This document shows positions 21,833 through 31,978 of a stretch of DNA of 64,000 nt, in pieces (position 1 is the first letter of the stretch; each line of letters opens with the position of its first letter). The translations under genes were made by a program, and so were the position numbers. The notes under the pieces were generated by a model, which worked only from the letters and a program-made list of their open reading frames with translations, did no database searches and was not told the origin of the DNA. Source of the DNA: Anthonomus grandis grandis (taxonomy: Eukaryota > Arthropoda > Insecta > Coleoptera > Curculionidae); NCBI RefSeq assembly GCF_022605725.1, contig NC_065557.1, positions 26,353,256-26,417,255 of the forward strand. The letters run 5' to 3'.

Positions 21833-24799
21833 TTATTCAAAAGTAAAATTATAAAAACATTTAATCTGCAACCAGTGGTAAACAGCTTTTTTAAATTGGA
21901 CTGTAGATTCAATGCTTCTAATATCAGCAGGTAGCATTCTATAAGCCCTGATGGCCATATAATGAGAACCTCTTTCATAGTAAGCTGAATTATGCAATGG
22001 AATACGGAGATCGCTTCTATGTCGTGTAATCATAGTCACATCCTCAGCGTACATTTCCCTATTCTCAACAAACAAATGATTGTGTCTCTTCACAAATAAC
22101 ACCAAGGAAGAAAAGTATAGGGAGGGAAGGGTGAGTATTTTTAGTTTGCAGAAGTAAGGCCTACAGGAAGTTCTGTAGGTCATGCCCAATAAACAACGAA
22201 TGATACGCTTTTGCATTCTAAATATATCTAGAGCTCCTCTTGCAGATCCCCAGAAACAGATACCATATTGTAAGATCGACTGTACCTGTCCGAAATAAAA
22301 TAGGCGAAGAGATACCTCAGACACTACATCCCTTAATCTTCTAATCAATCCGCACAAGCTAGCTAATCTGGAATAAAGGTTTTTAATATGTTTCTCCCAA
22401 TTTAAATTGGGGTCAATGTGTATTCCTAAGAATTTAATACTATTGGCCACAGGGATTGACTGCCCACCAGACCACACAAGTAGAGATTCTGAGACAATAT
22501 TGGCCTTCGAAAAATTAATCAACCCCGTTTTACCAGAGTTCAAAGACAACTTACTGTCCAGACACCAGGTCCTCATGCGCTCCACTGCGGATGAGCAGCC
22601 CCGTGAAAGATCTGCCACTGTCTTCCTGGCAACTATAACTGATGTGTCGTCGGCGAATTGACAAATCATATCAGAAGGGAACAGCTCAGGCAAGCCATTG
22701 ACATATAATAGGAAGAGCACAGGTCCCAAGATTGAGCCCTGAGGCACACCTCTTCCTATAATTTGGGGGCGGGAAAACGTTGGTGAGCCGGAATGTGTCA
22801 CACAAACTATTTGTTCTCTTTGCTCTAGATATGAACTGAGTAATTTAGATGCTGCACCCCTGATGCCATACCGTTCCAGGATGTCCAGCAGTAAAGAATG
22901 GTCAACCGTGTCAAACGCCTTAGACAAATCGAAATACAGTCCAGCCACACTGGCCTTTCTCTCAAGATTCTCCATAATATATTGTATTGCACTATAAATG
23001 GCCATTTCCGTCGATCTTTTGGGAACAAATCCGTATTGGTGTTTATTTATTATTTGATGGTGAGTTAAATAATTCATAACTATTTGATAGATAACCCTTT
23101 CAAATACCTTCGATATGGATGGTAATACGGATACTGGCCGATAGTTGGCAATATTCGTTTTTTCTCCCTTCTTAAAAACAGGCACTACTTTTGCCCGCTT
23201 AAGAGCAGAAGGAAAAATTTGGGTAGAAAGACTCTCATTGATCACATTGGAAATGGGTCCGGCTAAGTGAATTCCAACAAACTTTAAGACGAAAACCGGA
23301 ATTTCATCCAAGCCAGAGGAAAATTTATTTGGAAGGTTCATCAATATCTTAAAGATATCCTGAGAATTAACAGGATTGAGAAATATGGTTGGATAATCAT
23401 TATGCAAGTCATGTATATTGGAGTTACAGCTTTGTTGATGGTCAAGAGTAAAATGTTTAGCAAATAATTCGGTGATTAAAGCTGGGTTCTCAATGGACTG
23501 ACCATCTTCCCTTAAAACAATATTGTTGTTAGTTTTATTTTTACCTGACTCAGATTTTAGGATTGACCATGCTGATTTTATCTTGTTTTTTGAATTTTGG
23601 ATTTTGTTATCATTTATAGACTTTTTATAAGAGGAGATGTAACGTCGATATTGTTTTCTTTCATGTTTGTATGTAACGTAGTGTTCCCTAGAATTAGTAT
23701 ATTTGTACCAAACATAGAGATCTTTTATGTAGTTTGAATATCTTTTTATCTCTGGTGTAATCCAGGTTGGCTTCTTATTTTTCAACCTAGTCGTACATAT
23801 TGGAAAAGCCAAATCAAAATAATAGAAGAGAATACGAAAGAAAGTATTATATTTTCCTTCAACTCCTTCAGCAGAATAGACCTCCTCCCATGCCTCCGAC
23901 ATCAGCATATTGTAAAATCGATTCATGTTGTGTGTTGAGAATTTTCGTCGCTTCACAACCATACCACATTGGGGAACCTCCATCTGTCTCTTAAAAACAA
24001 AAATTTGAGGATAATGATCAGACAGATTAGAAACAAGGACTTCAGAAGATATGACAAGACTTGAGTTCATATTTGTAAAGATGTTATCCAACTGAGAGGC
24101 ACAGTGAGCAGTGATTCTAGTTTTGGAGTTAATGTAAGGTATTAGACCAAAGGTCTGCATTAGTCCAAGCAAGGCCATCACGCCATGGTCATCAGGATTA
24201 CTAAAGTTAAAGTTAAAGTCTCCTGAAATAATAAAAGGAATTTTGTTATTATACATCTCATCAAGTAGGTTAGCAAGATTGTGGAGAAAAAATTGGCTGT
24301 TACCACTAGGTGATCTGTAGACACAAACAACTATTATGGAATTATTGCTATTAATAACAATTTTAGAAATGCAAAATTCAAAGTCTTTTTCTGTGCCAGT
24401 CTGTAGACTGTTTACTTCCTCTACTTTAACATGATCACTGAGATCATCTTTATAAAATATAGCAGTGCCACCTCCTTTTGAACAAGAGCGACCATAGTAA
24501 CTTGAGAGGTTATACCCATGTATCTTTACAAGTGTTATGTCCTGGTTTTTTTGCCAATGTTCAGTAATTGTGAGAATGTCAGGAGATAGTGTAGCCAGCA
24601 GAACCTCGAGCTCCAGAACTTTATTGTTTAAGCTTTGCACATTGTAGTTAAGCAGCTTTAGTGCAGAATTACTGAAAGTATTTGTATTTGGTGACAAGTA
24701 TTCAGCGTCAGAATGGTGAGACCCACACTGAGAATAGTTTTCATGCTTCTTGCGATGCAAATCCCGTATAGCAACTGTTAGGTTAGAATGCAGACTCAT
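21833..24799 (-). CDS. ORF2: AP endonuclease and reverse transcriptase of a CR1/Jockey-like element
   Basis: The protein has 988 residues, a normal full length. The apurinic-type endonuclease spans about 48-265: YNVQS near 52, ITEHW with Glu80, YRSP at 161-164, SGDFNF with Asp194 and Asn196, LDNIF with Asp238, and SDHYP with Asp261-His262. The reverse transcriptase spans about 530-800: FKKGEKTNIANYRPVSVLPS, YGFVPKRST, YFDLSKAFDTVDH with Asp624, GVPQGSILGPVLFLLYVN, and the catalytic QFADDTS with Asp717-Asp718. A thumb and C-terminal region (WEKHIKNLYSRLA, LQYGICFWGSA, RMQKRIIRC) follow. The start ATG overlaps the ORF1 stop as ATGA, which suggests translation by termination-reinitiation. No stop, frameshift or missing catalytic residue was seen, so the enzyme may be active. 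Confidence 0.93.
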   Translation of the reverse strand: MSLHSNLTVAIRDLHRKKHENYSQCGSHHSDAEYLSPNTNTFSNSALKLLNYNVQSLNNKVLELEVLLATLSPDILTITEHWQKNQDITLVKIHGYNLSSYYGRSCSKGGGTAIFYKDDLSDHVKVEEVNSLQTGTEKDFEFCISKIVINSNNSIIVVCVYRSPSGNSQFFLHNLANLLDEMYNNKIPFIISGDFNFNFSNPDDHGVMALLGLMQTFGLIPYINSKTRITAHCASQLDNIFTNMNSSLVISSEVLVSNLSDHYPQIFVFKRQMEVPQCGMVVKRRKFSTHNMNRFYNMLMSEAWEEVYSAEGVEGKYNTFFRILFYYFDLAFPICTTRLKNKKPTWITPEIKRYSNYIKDLYVWYKYTNSREHYVTYKHERKQYRRYISSYKKSINDNKIQNSKNKIKSAWSILKSESGKNKTNNNIVLREDGQSIENPALITELFAKHFTLDHQQSCNSNIHDLHNDYPTIFLNPVNSQDIFKILMNLPNKFSSGLDEIPVFVLKFVGIHLAGPISNVINESLSTQIFPSALKRAKVVPVFKKGEKTNIANYRPVSVLPSISKVFERVIYQIVMNYLTHHQIINKHQYGFVPKRSTEMAIYSAIQYIMENLERKASVAGLYFDLSKAFDTVDHSLLLDILERYGIRGAASKLLSSYLEQREQIVCVTHSGSPTFSRPQIIGRGVPQGSILGPVLFLLYVNGLPELFPSDMICQFADDTSVIVARKTVADLSRGCSSAVERMRTWCLDSKLSLNSGKTGLINFSKANIVSESLLVWSGGQSIPVANSIKFLGIHIDPNLNWEKHIKNLYSRLASLCGLIRRLRDVVSEVSLRLFYFGQVQSILQYGICFWGSARGALDIFRMQKRIIRCLLGMTYRTSCRPYFCKLKILTLPSLYFSSLVLFVKRHNHLFVENREMYAEDVTMITRHRSDLRIPLHNSAYYERGSHYMAIRAYRMLPADIRSIESTVQFKKAVYHWLQIKCFYNFTFE

Positions 24800-25800
24800 G
24801 TGGCTTGTTGACTTCTCTGATGATGGTCTAAAAAATTACGACCACGCGAGAAGTTGAACCTTTCGAAACTTACTCCACGTGGCCAGAAATTCTTATCATA
24901 CACTAAGTCTTTGTGGACGGGGCTTACGCCAATCATGTATCTCTTCCGCTCAGATTTTGTTGTCTTGGGTAGACATTCTTTAATGGTTACGTTTTCTGGA
25001 ACGGTATCAATGTGCTTTGCTACGTAGGTTCTAATCACCTCGCTAGTAATTGCTTTCGAGATTTTGCTAAGGTACAACCATATTTTTCTGTCCTCGTTTT
25101 TTTCAGTAGCTTGACCGAATATAGTTCCATCCTCCACACGCGTTCCTATGTTTGCTCTTTTTCTTGTGGGCATTTTATGCTCAGAGATAGAACGACCATC
25201 GACTTTGACTTCAGTCGATAGTTGTTGCCCAGCTCTAGTCTTCCGTCTTCTTTCAACTAGTTGGAAACCATCCTTCGTTTCGGTTGCTACTTGTTTATGG
25301 CCACTTGCTTCGCGGCTAACTTCAAGCTGCTCGGTGACAGTATCAGTTGTGTTTGGAAGTGGTACCTGCGTATTTGGGATGTTGACATTATTCTGTTGGG
25401 ATTTTTTGTTACCTTGGTTTATGTTTTTTGTCATTTTATTTTCCTCTAAAAACTTAATTTTTTCTTTTAAGAGGGCAGTATTTTCCACTAATAATAGGTT
25501 TTTTTCCTGTAGTTCTTTAACAAGAGTTCGTAATAGTTGTACCTCAGTTGTTTGGTCAACATTAATGGTTTCCGTTTCTGGATATTCCCTGGTGTTGGAG
25601 GTTAAGTCGTGATCACAACATGTTAAACGAGTGGCGTCAATAAACTGCACTTTTTTGGAATAGTCGCGTTCGGCACAAGATCTATGAAATGCTTTTCCAC
25701 ACTTTATGCACACAATTGTACTTGACTTAGTAGATTTATGGCACTCAAAATAGATATTTGATGACGAGTCACTTGACGATGCGTTCTTGCCGCCCGCCAT
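24796..25800 (-). CDS. ORF1: PHD-like finger, coiled coil and RRM-like C-terminus
   Basis: The protein has 334 residues and is the RNA-binding/chaperone-type ORF1 of the same retrotransposon. Residues 20-64 form a PHD-like Cys/His cluster (C20, C31-x2-C34, H39-x2-C42, C61-C62, H64; the usual second Cys is not obvious). Residues about 82-122 are a Leu-rich coiled coil. Residues 124-235 are polar and low in complexity. Residues 240-320 (KIWLYLSKISKAITSEVI, then RYMIGVSPVHKDLVYDK, WPRGVSFERFNF) look like the RRM-like region found in ORF1p of CR1-related elements. It ends in TGA overlapping the ORF2 start. A decayed relative with the same PHD-plus-coiled-coil plan lies at 59.9-60.95 kb. Confidence 0.85.
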   Translation of the reverse strand: MAGGKNASSSDSSSNIYFECHKSTKSSTIVCIKCGKAFHRSCAERDYSKKVQFIDATRLTCCDHDLTSNTREYPETETINVDQTTEVQLLRTLVKELQEKNLLLVENTALLKEKIKFLEENKMTKNINQGNKKSQQNNVNIPNTQVPLPNTTDTVTEQLEVSREASGHKQVATETKDGFQLVERRRKTRAGQQLSTEVKVDGRSISEHKMPTRKRANIGTRVEDGTIFGQATEKNEDRKIWLYLSKISKAITSEVIRTYVAKHIDTVPENVTIKECLPKTTKSERKRYMIGVSPVHKDLVYDKNFWPRGVSFERFNFSRGRNFLDHHQRSQQAT

Positions 25801-26050
25801 CTTATTTCTTAAATCAAGAGTTGGGAAAAATGTGATGTGTTTACAGACATAGATATGTCTAAAATAGGATTAAATCTATAATTATATCCTGGAAAACGAT
25901 AATACAACAAGATACACCTAAACATTATTATAAAACACTTAGGTATGTCATAATTGAAATTTACCTGTCTCCTGCTCTATGTAGTTGCACGATGATTCGA
26001 TGTTGGCACGTTTGTAAAATAATTTATCAACCCAGGACTCAAAAAAACTA

Positions 26051-26553
26051 CAAAAAGCTATAAATTTACTTAAAAACTTTAAATTGGGAGATAATCATGC
26101 GGCTTGGCTTGTTTTCCACCCAAACAAAACTTAAAAAAGACAATCGTCAAATACAACAGTTAGAATGTCATTAACGTCACTATTGTCATATTTGATGTAC
26201 GTCAAAAATTAGACATTAGGGCTGGGATTCTAAAAGAGTAACTAACATCGAAAGGACACAACCACTATAAAAATGGCGGCCACCATGCAGTGGTCATTTT
26301 TGGGTATCGTGGCCATATGCATTAGCAATCCAGGTATATTTATAAGTTCGTGGCCCCGCCACATTCAAACTTCATACCGGTGGGGCTGGCCAACATAAAG
26401 ATTCTCGAACGCTTCCTAATGGCGAGAGACAGTGGCGTAGCTTATTAGCTAATAGAAATAGGCTTTTTTGGGGTTATTGCTTTTGGACAGTATCAATTTT
26501 GATGTAACAATTTTGTTTTCACAAGTTTTGAAGAAAATGTTTTCTTTTATATA
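26051..26553. other. Junction region with a short unassigned ORF
   Basis: Between the non-LTR element and the Tc1 element. A G+C-richer block at 26265-26400 contains an ATG-initiated frame of 41 codons (26273-26398) with a hydrophobic start. A GTATAT donor-like site follows CAG at about 26333. No homology is recognised. Confidence 0.3.
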
Positions 26554-28095
26554 CAGTATCGGACAAAAATAGAGCGACGATACAGTTTTTTTCTTTTATT
26601 AAAAAAGCAAAGAGGCAAGAAGAATTAAAACTCAATAAAACAAATACACTCATTAATAAACATATATTTATTACATAACATTCCAAAATTCTTCCGTATA
26701 AACAAGATCATAAAAAGAAAAAGAAAAGTTAAATATTTCTATACGATAAAAATTTAGCGACGCTTACAATAAAAATAAAAGAAAACATTATCAGATTGCT
26801 CCCTTAATATTTAGTCCACAAGCCTTTATTTGCGATTACCTGGCGGCACCTTTGAGGCATGGAAGAAATTAAATTATCAATTATATATTGATCAATATTT
26901 TTCCATATATTTTTAATCTCTTCAAAAATGTACTCATTGTTTTTATAGGTTTTACTTCTAAGTTGCCTATCCACAATTTCCCACAGGTTTTCGATCGGCT
27001 TAAGATCGGGCGATTGGGCTGGCCATTTAAGAATGGCTATTTTATTTTCATTAAACCATTCTTTTATACATTTTGCTGTATGTTTTGGATCATTGTCGTG
27101 TTGGAAAACAAAACGTAGTGGCATATTCCATCCCACATAAGGTAGCATGACATTTTCAAGGATATATTTATACTTAAACCTATCCATAATTCCCCCTAAT
27201 TTGGTATATTGGTCCCATTTCATAGCCAGAGAAACAACCCCATACTAACACGTTGCCACCACCATGTTTTACAGTACCTTGGACATACTTTGGGTCAAGT
27301 CTTTTACCTGCAATATGACGAACATATTGAACACTATCACTTTTATACAAATTAAACTTTGACTCATTACTAAAAAGTACTTTTTTCCATTGCTCTGGTG
27401 TCCAGTGACCATGTTGTTCTGCAAACAGAAGACGTGCTTTAATATTCTTCTTACTAAGAAGCGGTTTTTTGGCAGGTTTGCATGCTTTTAAGCCTGCTTC
27501 AACTAGTTTGCGCTGTATCGTTCCAGAGGAAACATTAGAGCCCCCAGCTTCAGCCAGAATTTGCTTTGCTGACGATTTGCCTGGGAGATCCTTTTAATTT
27601 TTCTATCCAGTTTCTTTGAAGTTTTTCTCGGTCTACCCGTCTGTTTTCGATTAACTACTTTTCCTCTAATTCGATAGTTCTGAATGGTTCTCGACACAAC
27701 AGATTTTGAAACCCTTAGTTCTTGTTTTATGACGTATTGTGGTGTTCCCATCTTATACGATGCAATAATTCTTTCTTTAAGATCAATAGAAAAACTTTTA
27801 CCACGAGGCATTTTTAAACAAAATATAGATTTGATACCGACCAAAACCGATGTTTATCTACTAATGGTATGAACAATATCGATCAAGACGCTTTATTTTT
27901 GTCCATGAAAAAATGCATAAAAACATACAACAATTTACTAATCTCTTGCTATTCATCACAAGAGGCAAAGAATGTTTAAATACGATTAAAAAAGGTATGT
28001 ACTGATACTACAAAATTGTTCCTAATTATACAAGGTACAGTGACAAAGTTTTTTAGGAATATTATAGCGTCGCTTAATTTTTGTCCGTTTGTCGA
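26554..28095 (-). mobile_element. Tc1-type DNA transposon with IR/DR ends, about 1.54 kb
   Basis: The ends are inverted copies carrying CGGACAAAAAT(A/T)(G/A)AGCGACG: left at 26559-26580, right at about 28066-28086. TA dinucleotides flank them at 26552-26553 and 28096-28097. A second, inner pair of the same motif lies about 190 bp inside each end: left at about 26743-26765 (TAAAAATTTAGCGACGC), right at about 27885-27907 (inverse of CATGGACAAAAATAAAGCG). This is the IR/DR layout of some Tc1-like elements. The length is typical of the family. The transposase between them is on the minus strand and is damaged. Confidence 0.85.
26804..27811 (-). pseudogene. Tc1-like (DD34E) transposase with two frameshifts and a lost first Asp
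   Basis: The natural start is probably the Met of MPRGKSFSIDLKERIIASYK at 27811. Paired helix-turn-helix regions follow (VSKSVVSRTIQNYRIRGK), with the GRPRK hook between them. Near 27565 a frameshift moves to the middle part, which contains QRKLVEAGLKACKPAKKPLL and LFSNESKF. There the first catalytic Asp of the usual SDES is Asn (codon 27366-27368). Near 27200 a second frameshift leads into the C-terminal piece, with FVFQHDNDPKHTA (second Asp) and SPDLKPIENLW (Glu). Asp and Glu are separated by 34 residues (DD34E). The stop is at 26804. The first-Asp change and two shifts make it inactive, but the ends may still be mobilised by an active relative. Confidence 0.85.
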
Positions 28096-28294
28096 TGTAT
28101 CTATCAACAATTAATTAATAATTGAAATAATAATTTTAAAAACATACGTAACTTTAATAATAATCATGTGTTTTTCTTACGTCGATGATTTTGAGTAAAA
28201 ATTTACTTGGTTTCGCAGGCATTTGACGTCATGGAAGTTAGTAACAGAATCAGAAACAAAAATCAAATTTTTACAGGTCGACTGTCGAGATAAG
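28096..28294. other. A+T-rich spacer
   Basis: Nothing recognised between the Tc1 element and the inverted repeat family. Confidence 0.3.
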
Positions 28295-28885
28295 TTCTCC
28301 ACGCAATATATTTTTTTTCTCATATTTAAGGATTAAATCTGATTTTACACTTCTAAAATAAAGCTAAGAGAAAAATTATAATTACATATAAATAAAAAAA
28401 TTAAATCTACTCCCTTTTTTTGCAGCATAAAAGATAAATGTTTGTAAAATAATTTGTTACACCTTCAAACTTGGTGTATAAATAAAAGATAATAAAATAT
28501 ATGATATATCTCAGAGACATAAGTTTTTTCAGGGGATGAACGGGTGTAAGCCACCTCCAAATAACTAAATAAATTTTGTTGAGTTTTGTTTTTTGAAACC
28601 TTCATACTTGGTTTGTAAATAAAATATATTAAAATACACGATATATTTTAGAAACACAGTTTTTTCAGGGGGTGGCTTACACCCCTACATCCTCTGAAAA
28701 ATCGTGTGTAGTCGCTAAAATATATACTATATATATATATATATATATATGTATAATATAATAAAATATATATACGTGTATTTTATTATCTTTTATTTAT
28801 ACACCAATTTTGAAGCTGTAACAATATTATTACTATTACTACGATTTTTAAGTTATTTGGGGGTGGCTTACACCCCTTGCTACAC
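28295..28885 (+). repeat. Left cluster of an inverted repeat family (GGGTGGCTTACACCCC)
   Basis: 28295-28545 reads from a CACGCAATATAT block through TATTTAAGGATTAAATCT and CACCTTCAAACTTGG to a TTTTTTCAGGGGATGA block. It is repeated in inverse orientation at 30606-30912. Directly after it comes a second partial copy (28590-28680), then an inverse copy (28680-28885). The cluster is thus itself palindromic around about 28680, with GGTGGCTTACACCCC at about 28665 and 28864. No ORF is inside. Confidence 0.65.
28729..28750. repeat. (AT)n microsatellite
   Basis: An uninterrupted run of AT dinucleotides inside one copy of the repeat family. Nearby TATAC variants suggest decay of a longer run. Confidence 0.85.
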
Positions 28886-28889
28886 CGCT

Positions 28890-30600
28890 GAGTCACAGGG
28901 ATGCCAAATGGCGCAGCAAAATGCCTTGCTAGCTCAACTTAAGAATTTTATATCTAATGTAAATATTTGTCATTAAAAGAAATAAATTAATTTCCCAATT
29001 ATTAATCCCAGAGGTGGAATTGGCGCCACTGGCTTATAACAGCTTAAACCAGAAAACCTATTCACTTATAAACCCCACACCCTAAACTAAAACTACAGAA
29101 CTGGTCATGATAAATAAATAATAAATAAAAGACACCTTTGAAATTTTCATACAAAGTATTGAATTTTATTGTATTTAATTCGCCACTCAAAGCCCATACA
29201 ATAATTTATCTTAGTTAATAATGTAAGTAACGACTATTATAGAGTATTAAATAATTCTATTCAAGATTTAAGTACTAAATCCTAACCACCCTGTAGTATG
29301 TGAGTAGTGTCTATATACCAATCTGACCATATAATAATAGTGATTCTTTTTCTTAAAAAAAAAATAAATAAGTACAATTATTAGGATTTTATTAATGTGT
29401 TCTAAAATCTTAAATATGTTATATGCCAACTGACATTGACGGTATGGAATTATAATATATCGCGATAATATCCCAATTAATGTAACCGACGTGATCATGC
29501 AAGCCTTACAATATCTTTTTTTTTTGTATAAGCAATGAATTATACCAACAACCGAGAAAAATTTATTATTTGTAACTATAGACCTGTTAATTATTAAATC
29601 AGAACCTTTTCACCCTCTATATAAAATTTATGACAAAATAGATTTATGGTATCAACTTTATCTAATATATCATCGTTTTCAACGTTCAGCAATCCAAAAA
29701 ATATATATATTACATAAATATAACTTGTTTCATTATGCAATAAATAAGAGTTAGGATAATCTGAGAAGTTTCCAGACTTGAATGGCACTTAACTTCGCTA
29801 TTTTCTGAGATAAACTTGATATAGACGCGTGGACACGCCCTGTCACACAATCAATACTTTATAAGAGCACCGACGACTACTTTTGTCTAAAGCCAATTTT
29901 AAATCCCGAAACGGAGACTCTAAGGTCTGAAAAATTGACAAAATAGACATCGAACTTAATCAGCACCAATGCAAGTCTCGCCCAATATCGCCACTCGCCT
30001 TTTTGTTTCCCCCGAGAAGATTTACACAGACGACAGATCGACCCTCCAATAATGAACACCAGAAGGCAGGAAATCACTATTTAGCCTATCACCAAAAACC
30101 CTCTTAGCTCCAAAGAAAAACATAACCAGACCACCATGTAATCAATTGCAAACAAGTCATAACCCATAATCAACTCTATAATTACAAAAAATCAATTAAA
30201 TAATAGATCTCTAAAATTCAAATACAATTGACCAAGTACGACACCTGTTGAAAATGATTATAGACCAAATGTATGTGCTATTTATATCTAAATACGCCCG
30301 GATTAAAAATATATGGTACCCAAATTAGCGGCTGTAGAAATTTGCAATAATGGTTCAGACATTCTTCCATTTTCATAATAGAAATTTACAATATATTGAT
30401 CGATTTAGGTCTAACTATAGCCTACTGTTCAAAGATAGCACTTTACTTTAGCGTGTTAAAATAATTAGGAATCCTTAATACAAAATTTAGAATAATATTA
30501 TTGTTATATTGGTCAATACAGAGATGTTACTCATTTTGGATATTTAAATAAAATTCTTACAAAATTTTGTTTAAACACTAAACATTTTAAATACTTAAAA
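28890..30600. other. A+T-rich stretch between inverted repeat copies
   Basis: About 1.7 kb with no recognisable gene. Short minus-strand frames (29268-29498, 29594-29788, 29877-30077) carry no known domain. They are not called, although the last one (66 codons, with a hydrophobic start) is in a slightly G+C-richer block. Confidence 0.35.
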
Positions 30601-30605
30601 ATTAA

Positions 30606-30912
30606 CGTAACACCCTTCATCCCCTGAAAAAACGTGTGTCTCAAAAATATATGTATTTTATTATCTTGTATTTACACTCCAAGTTTGAAGGTGTAGCAAA
30701 ATTATTACTAATTTCTACGATTTTTTACAATTACTGTGATTTTTTAATTTAATTTTTTTATTATTTTACAAACATTTATGCCGAAGAAAAAATCAAATTT
30801 ACACTCTTTTTGTCTATAAGTATTTATCGTTTTTCTCTTAAGTTTACTTTAGATGTTTAAAATAAGATTTAATCCTTAAATATACAAAAAATATATATTG
30901 CGTGCAAAACTT
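30606..30912 (-). repeat. Right copy of the inverted repeat family
   Basis: The inverse of 28295-28545: CACCCTTCATCCCCTGAAAA at 30611, CCAAGTTTGAAGGTGTAGC at about 30679, AGATTTAATCCTTAAATAT at about 30865, and ATATATATTGCGTGC at about 30890. The match is good in blocks, separated by small insertions. The two copies enclose about 2 kb. Confidence 0.65.
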
Positions 30913-30957
30913 GCTTTACTGGCTGAATCCCGTGAAAAAAAGTAAATTTTATCTTTA

Positions 30958-31439
30958 TTATACAGGATGTTCCTTGAAGACTGCTAATATTTAAGAGAGT
31001 GATTCCTGGACCCATTTTAAGAAAAAAAGTTCCCATGAACATATGTCCTAAACGACTTAACTTTTGAGATACAGGGTGTTAGAGTTTTCAAAAAAATTAG
31101 TTTTTTAATAATAACTTAAAACAATATTGTAAACATTTTTATGAAAATCGTACATGTATTCTATGCATCAAGACGCATTTTTTTAATGTGCAAAAAATAT
31201 TTTCTCTGCCTGACCTGTAGTACCCTACAGGTCTTCTATTGAATATTTTTAGTCAAGAAAATACTACGCCACTACTTTTTCTTAAAAAAGTTTTGACCTC
31301 TTGTTTTTTTTTCGTCCGACACGTGGTTTTAATAAACTTAATATTTACTATAGCTAACATCATAAAGTCATATTTAAAAATCTCTTGGTTTTATTATAAA
31401 AACTACATCATACTTTACTAATATATCAAGTAGAATCAT
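30958..31439. other. Intergenic with TACAGG(A/G)TG-type repeat fragments
   Basis: TATACAGGATGTTCC at about 30959 and ATACAGGGTGTTAG at about 31071 resemble the ends of IS630-type elements seen elsewhere in the window. No paired inverse end or gene was found. Confidence 0.35.
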
Positions 31440-31830
31440 CTTGTTTAATTCCCTTATAAAAACGCGATTACTTCATGCGGCTCCACTCTGGTATCAAAAC
31501 CGTTGTTCACATGGTCAGAAATCTGTTCAACGTAAATTTCTCAGAATATATCCCCGAATAAGCTGAACCCAAAGGATGTGATCAGCACTTGCTACTCATC
31601 ATGAATAAATATGCTTTCCCTTCTTCAGGAAACCATTTATGTTGGTTTGCTTTCTTTTCAAACTATGTAATGGTCGTATTAACTGCCCGGAATTACCAGC
31701 AGCTCTATACCTTGTTGTGCGTTACATTAGTACTAGAAGACAAAACCTTTTTTACTTACGAACATATAGTACAAATTTAGCAAGGAAAGAGCCTTTATAC
31801 AGGGCATCTTCGTCGAATTTTGTCTTTTGA
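31440..31830 (+). pseudogene. Non-LTR reverse transcriptase, extreme C-terminal remnant
   Basis: The plus strand reads pieces typical of the end of Jockey-type ORF2: RLHSGIKTVVH or the alternative frame AAPLWYQNRCSHGQK near 31480, then CFLFKLCNGRINCPELPAAL (about 31640), and a tail with TYSTNLARKEPLYR and a closing Phe-rich end at about 31825. The frame changes several times. Only the part behind the RT thumb is left. Confidence 0.5.
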
Positions 31831-31978
31831 ATTTGGATGTCAATTTCTTTCACATGTCCTCGTCATTTAATAAAAATATTGTCAAATAATATTGTTAGGA
31901 TTTAGTTAATGTATCTCTTGTACTTTTTTCGTACATATTTTATGATTACCTATTAGTTATGTTTTTTTATATAATTAT

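Larger units (their letters stand above)
21589..26050 (-). mobile_element. Near-complete CR1/Jockey-group non-LTR retrotransposon
   Basis: The element runs on the minus strand: 5' region (right limit uncertain, about 25.9-26.25 kb), ORF1 (25800-24796), ORF2 (24799-21833), 3' UTR with polyadenylation-like AATAAA (21659-21654), and the (ATT)n tail. Both ORFs are uninterrupted. It is inserted next to a gag zinc-knuckle fragment. No target duplication could be matched by eye, so the right boundary is an estimate. Confidence 0.8.

Noticed and set aside
22407..25612. Several open frames on the plus strand opposite the intact retrotransposon (for example 25148-25612, 154 codons)
   Set aside because: They are antisense shadows of ORF1 and ORF2, which have the recognised domains.
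29268..30077. Short hydrophobic minus-strand ORFs
   Set aside because: A+T-rich DNA readily gives Ile/Phe/Tyr-rich frames. No splice-consistent or family evidence.
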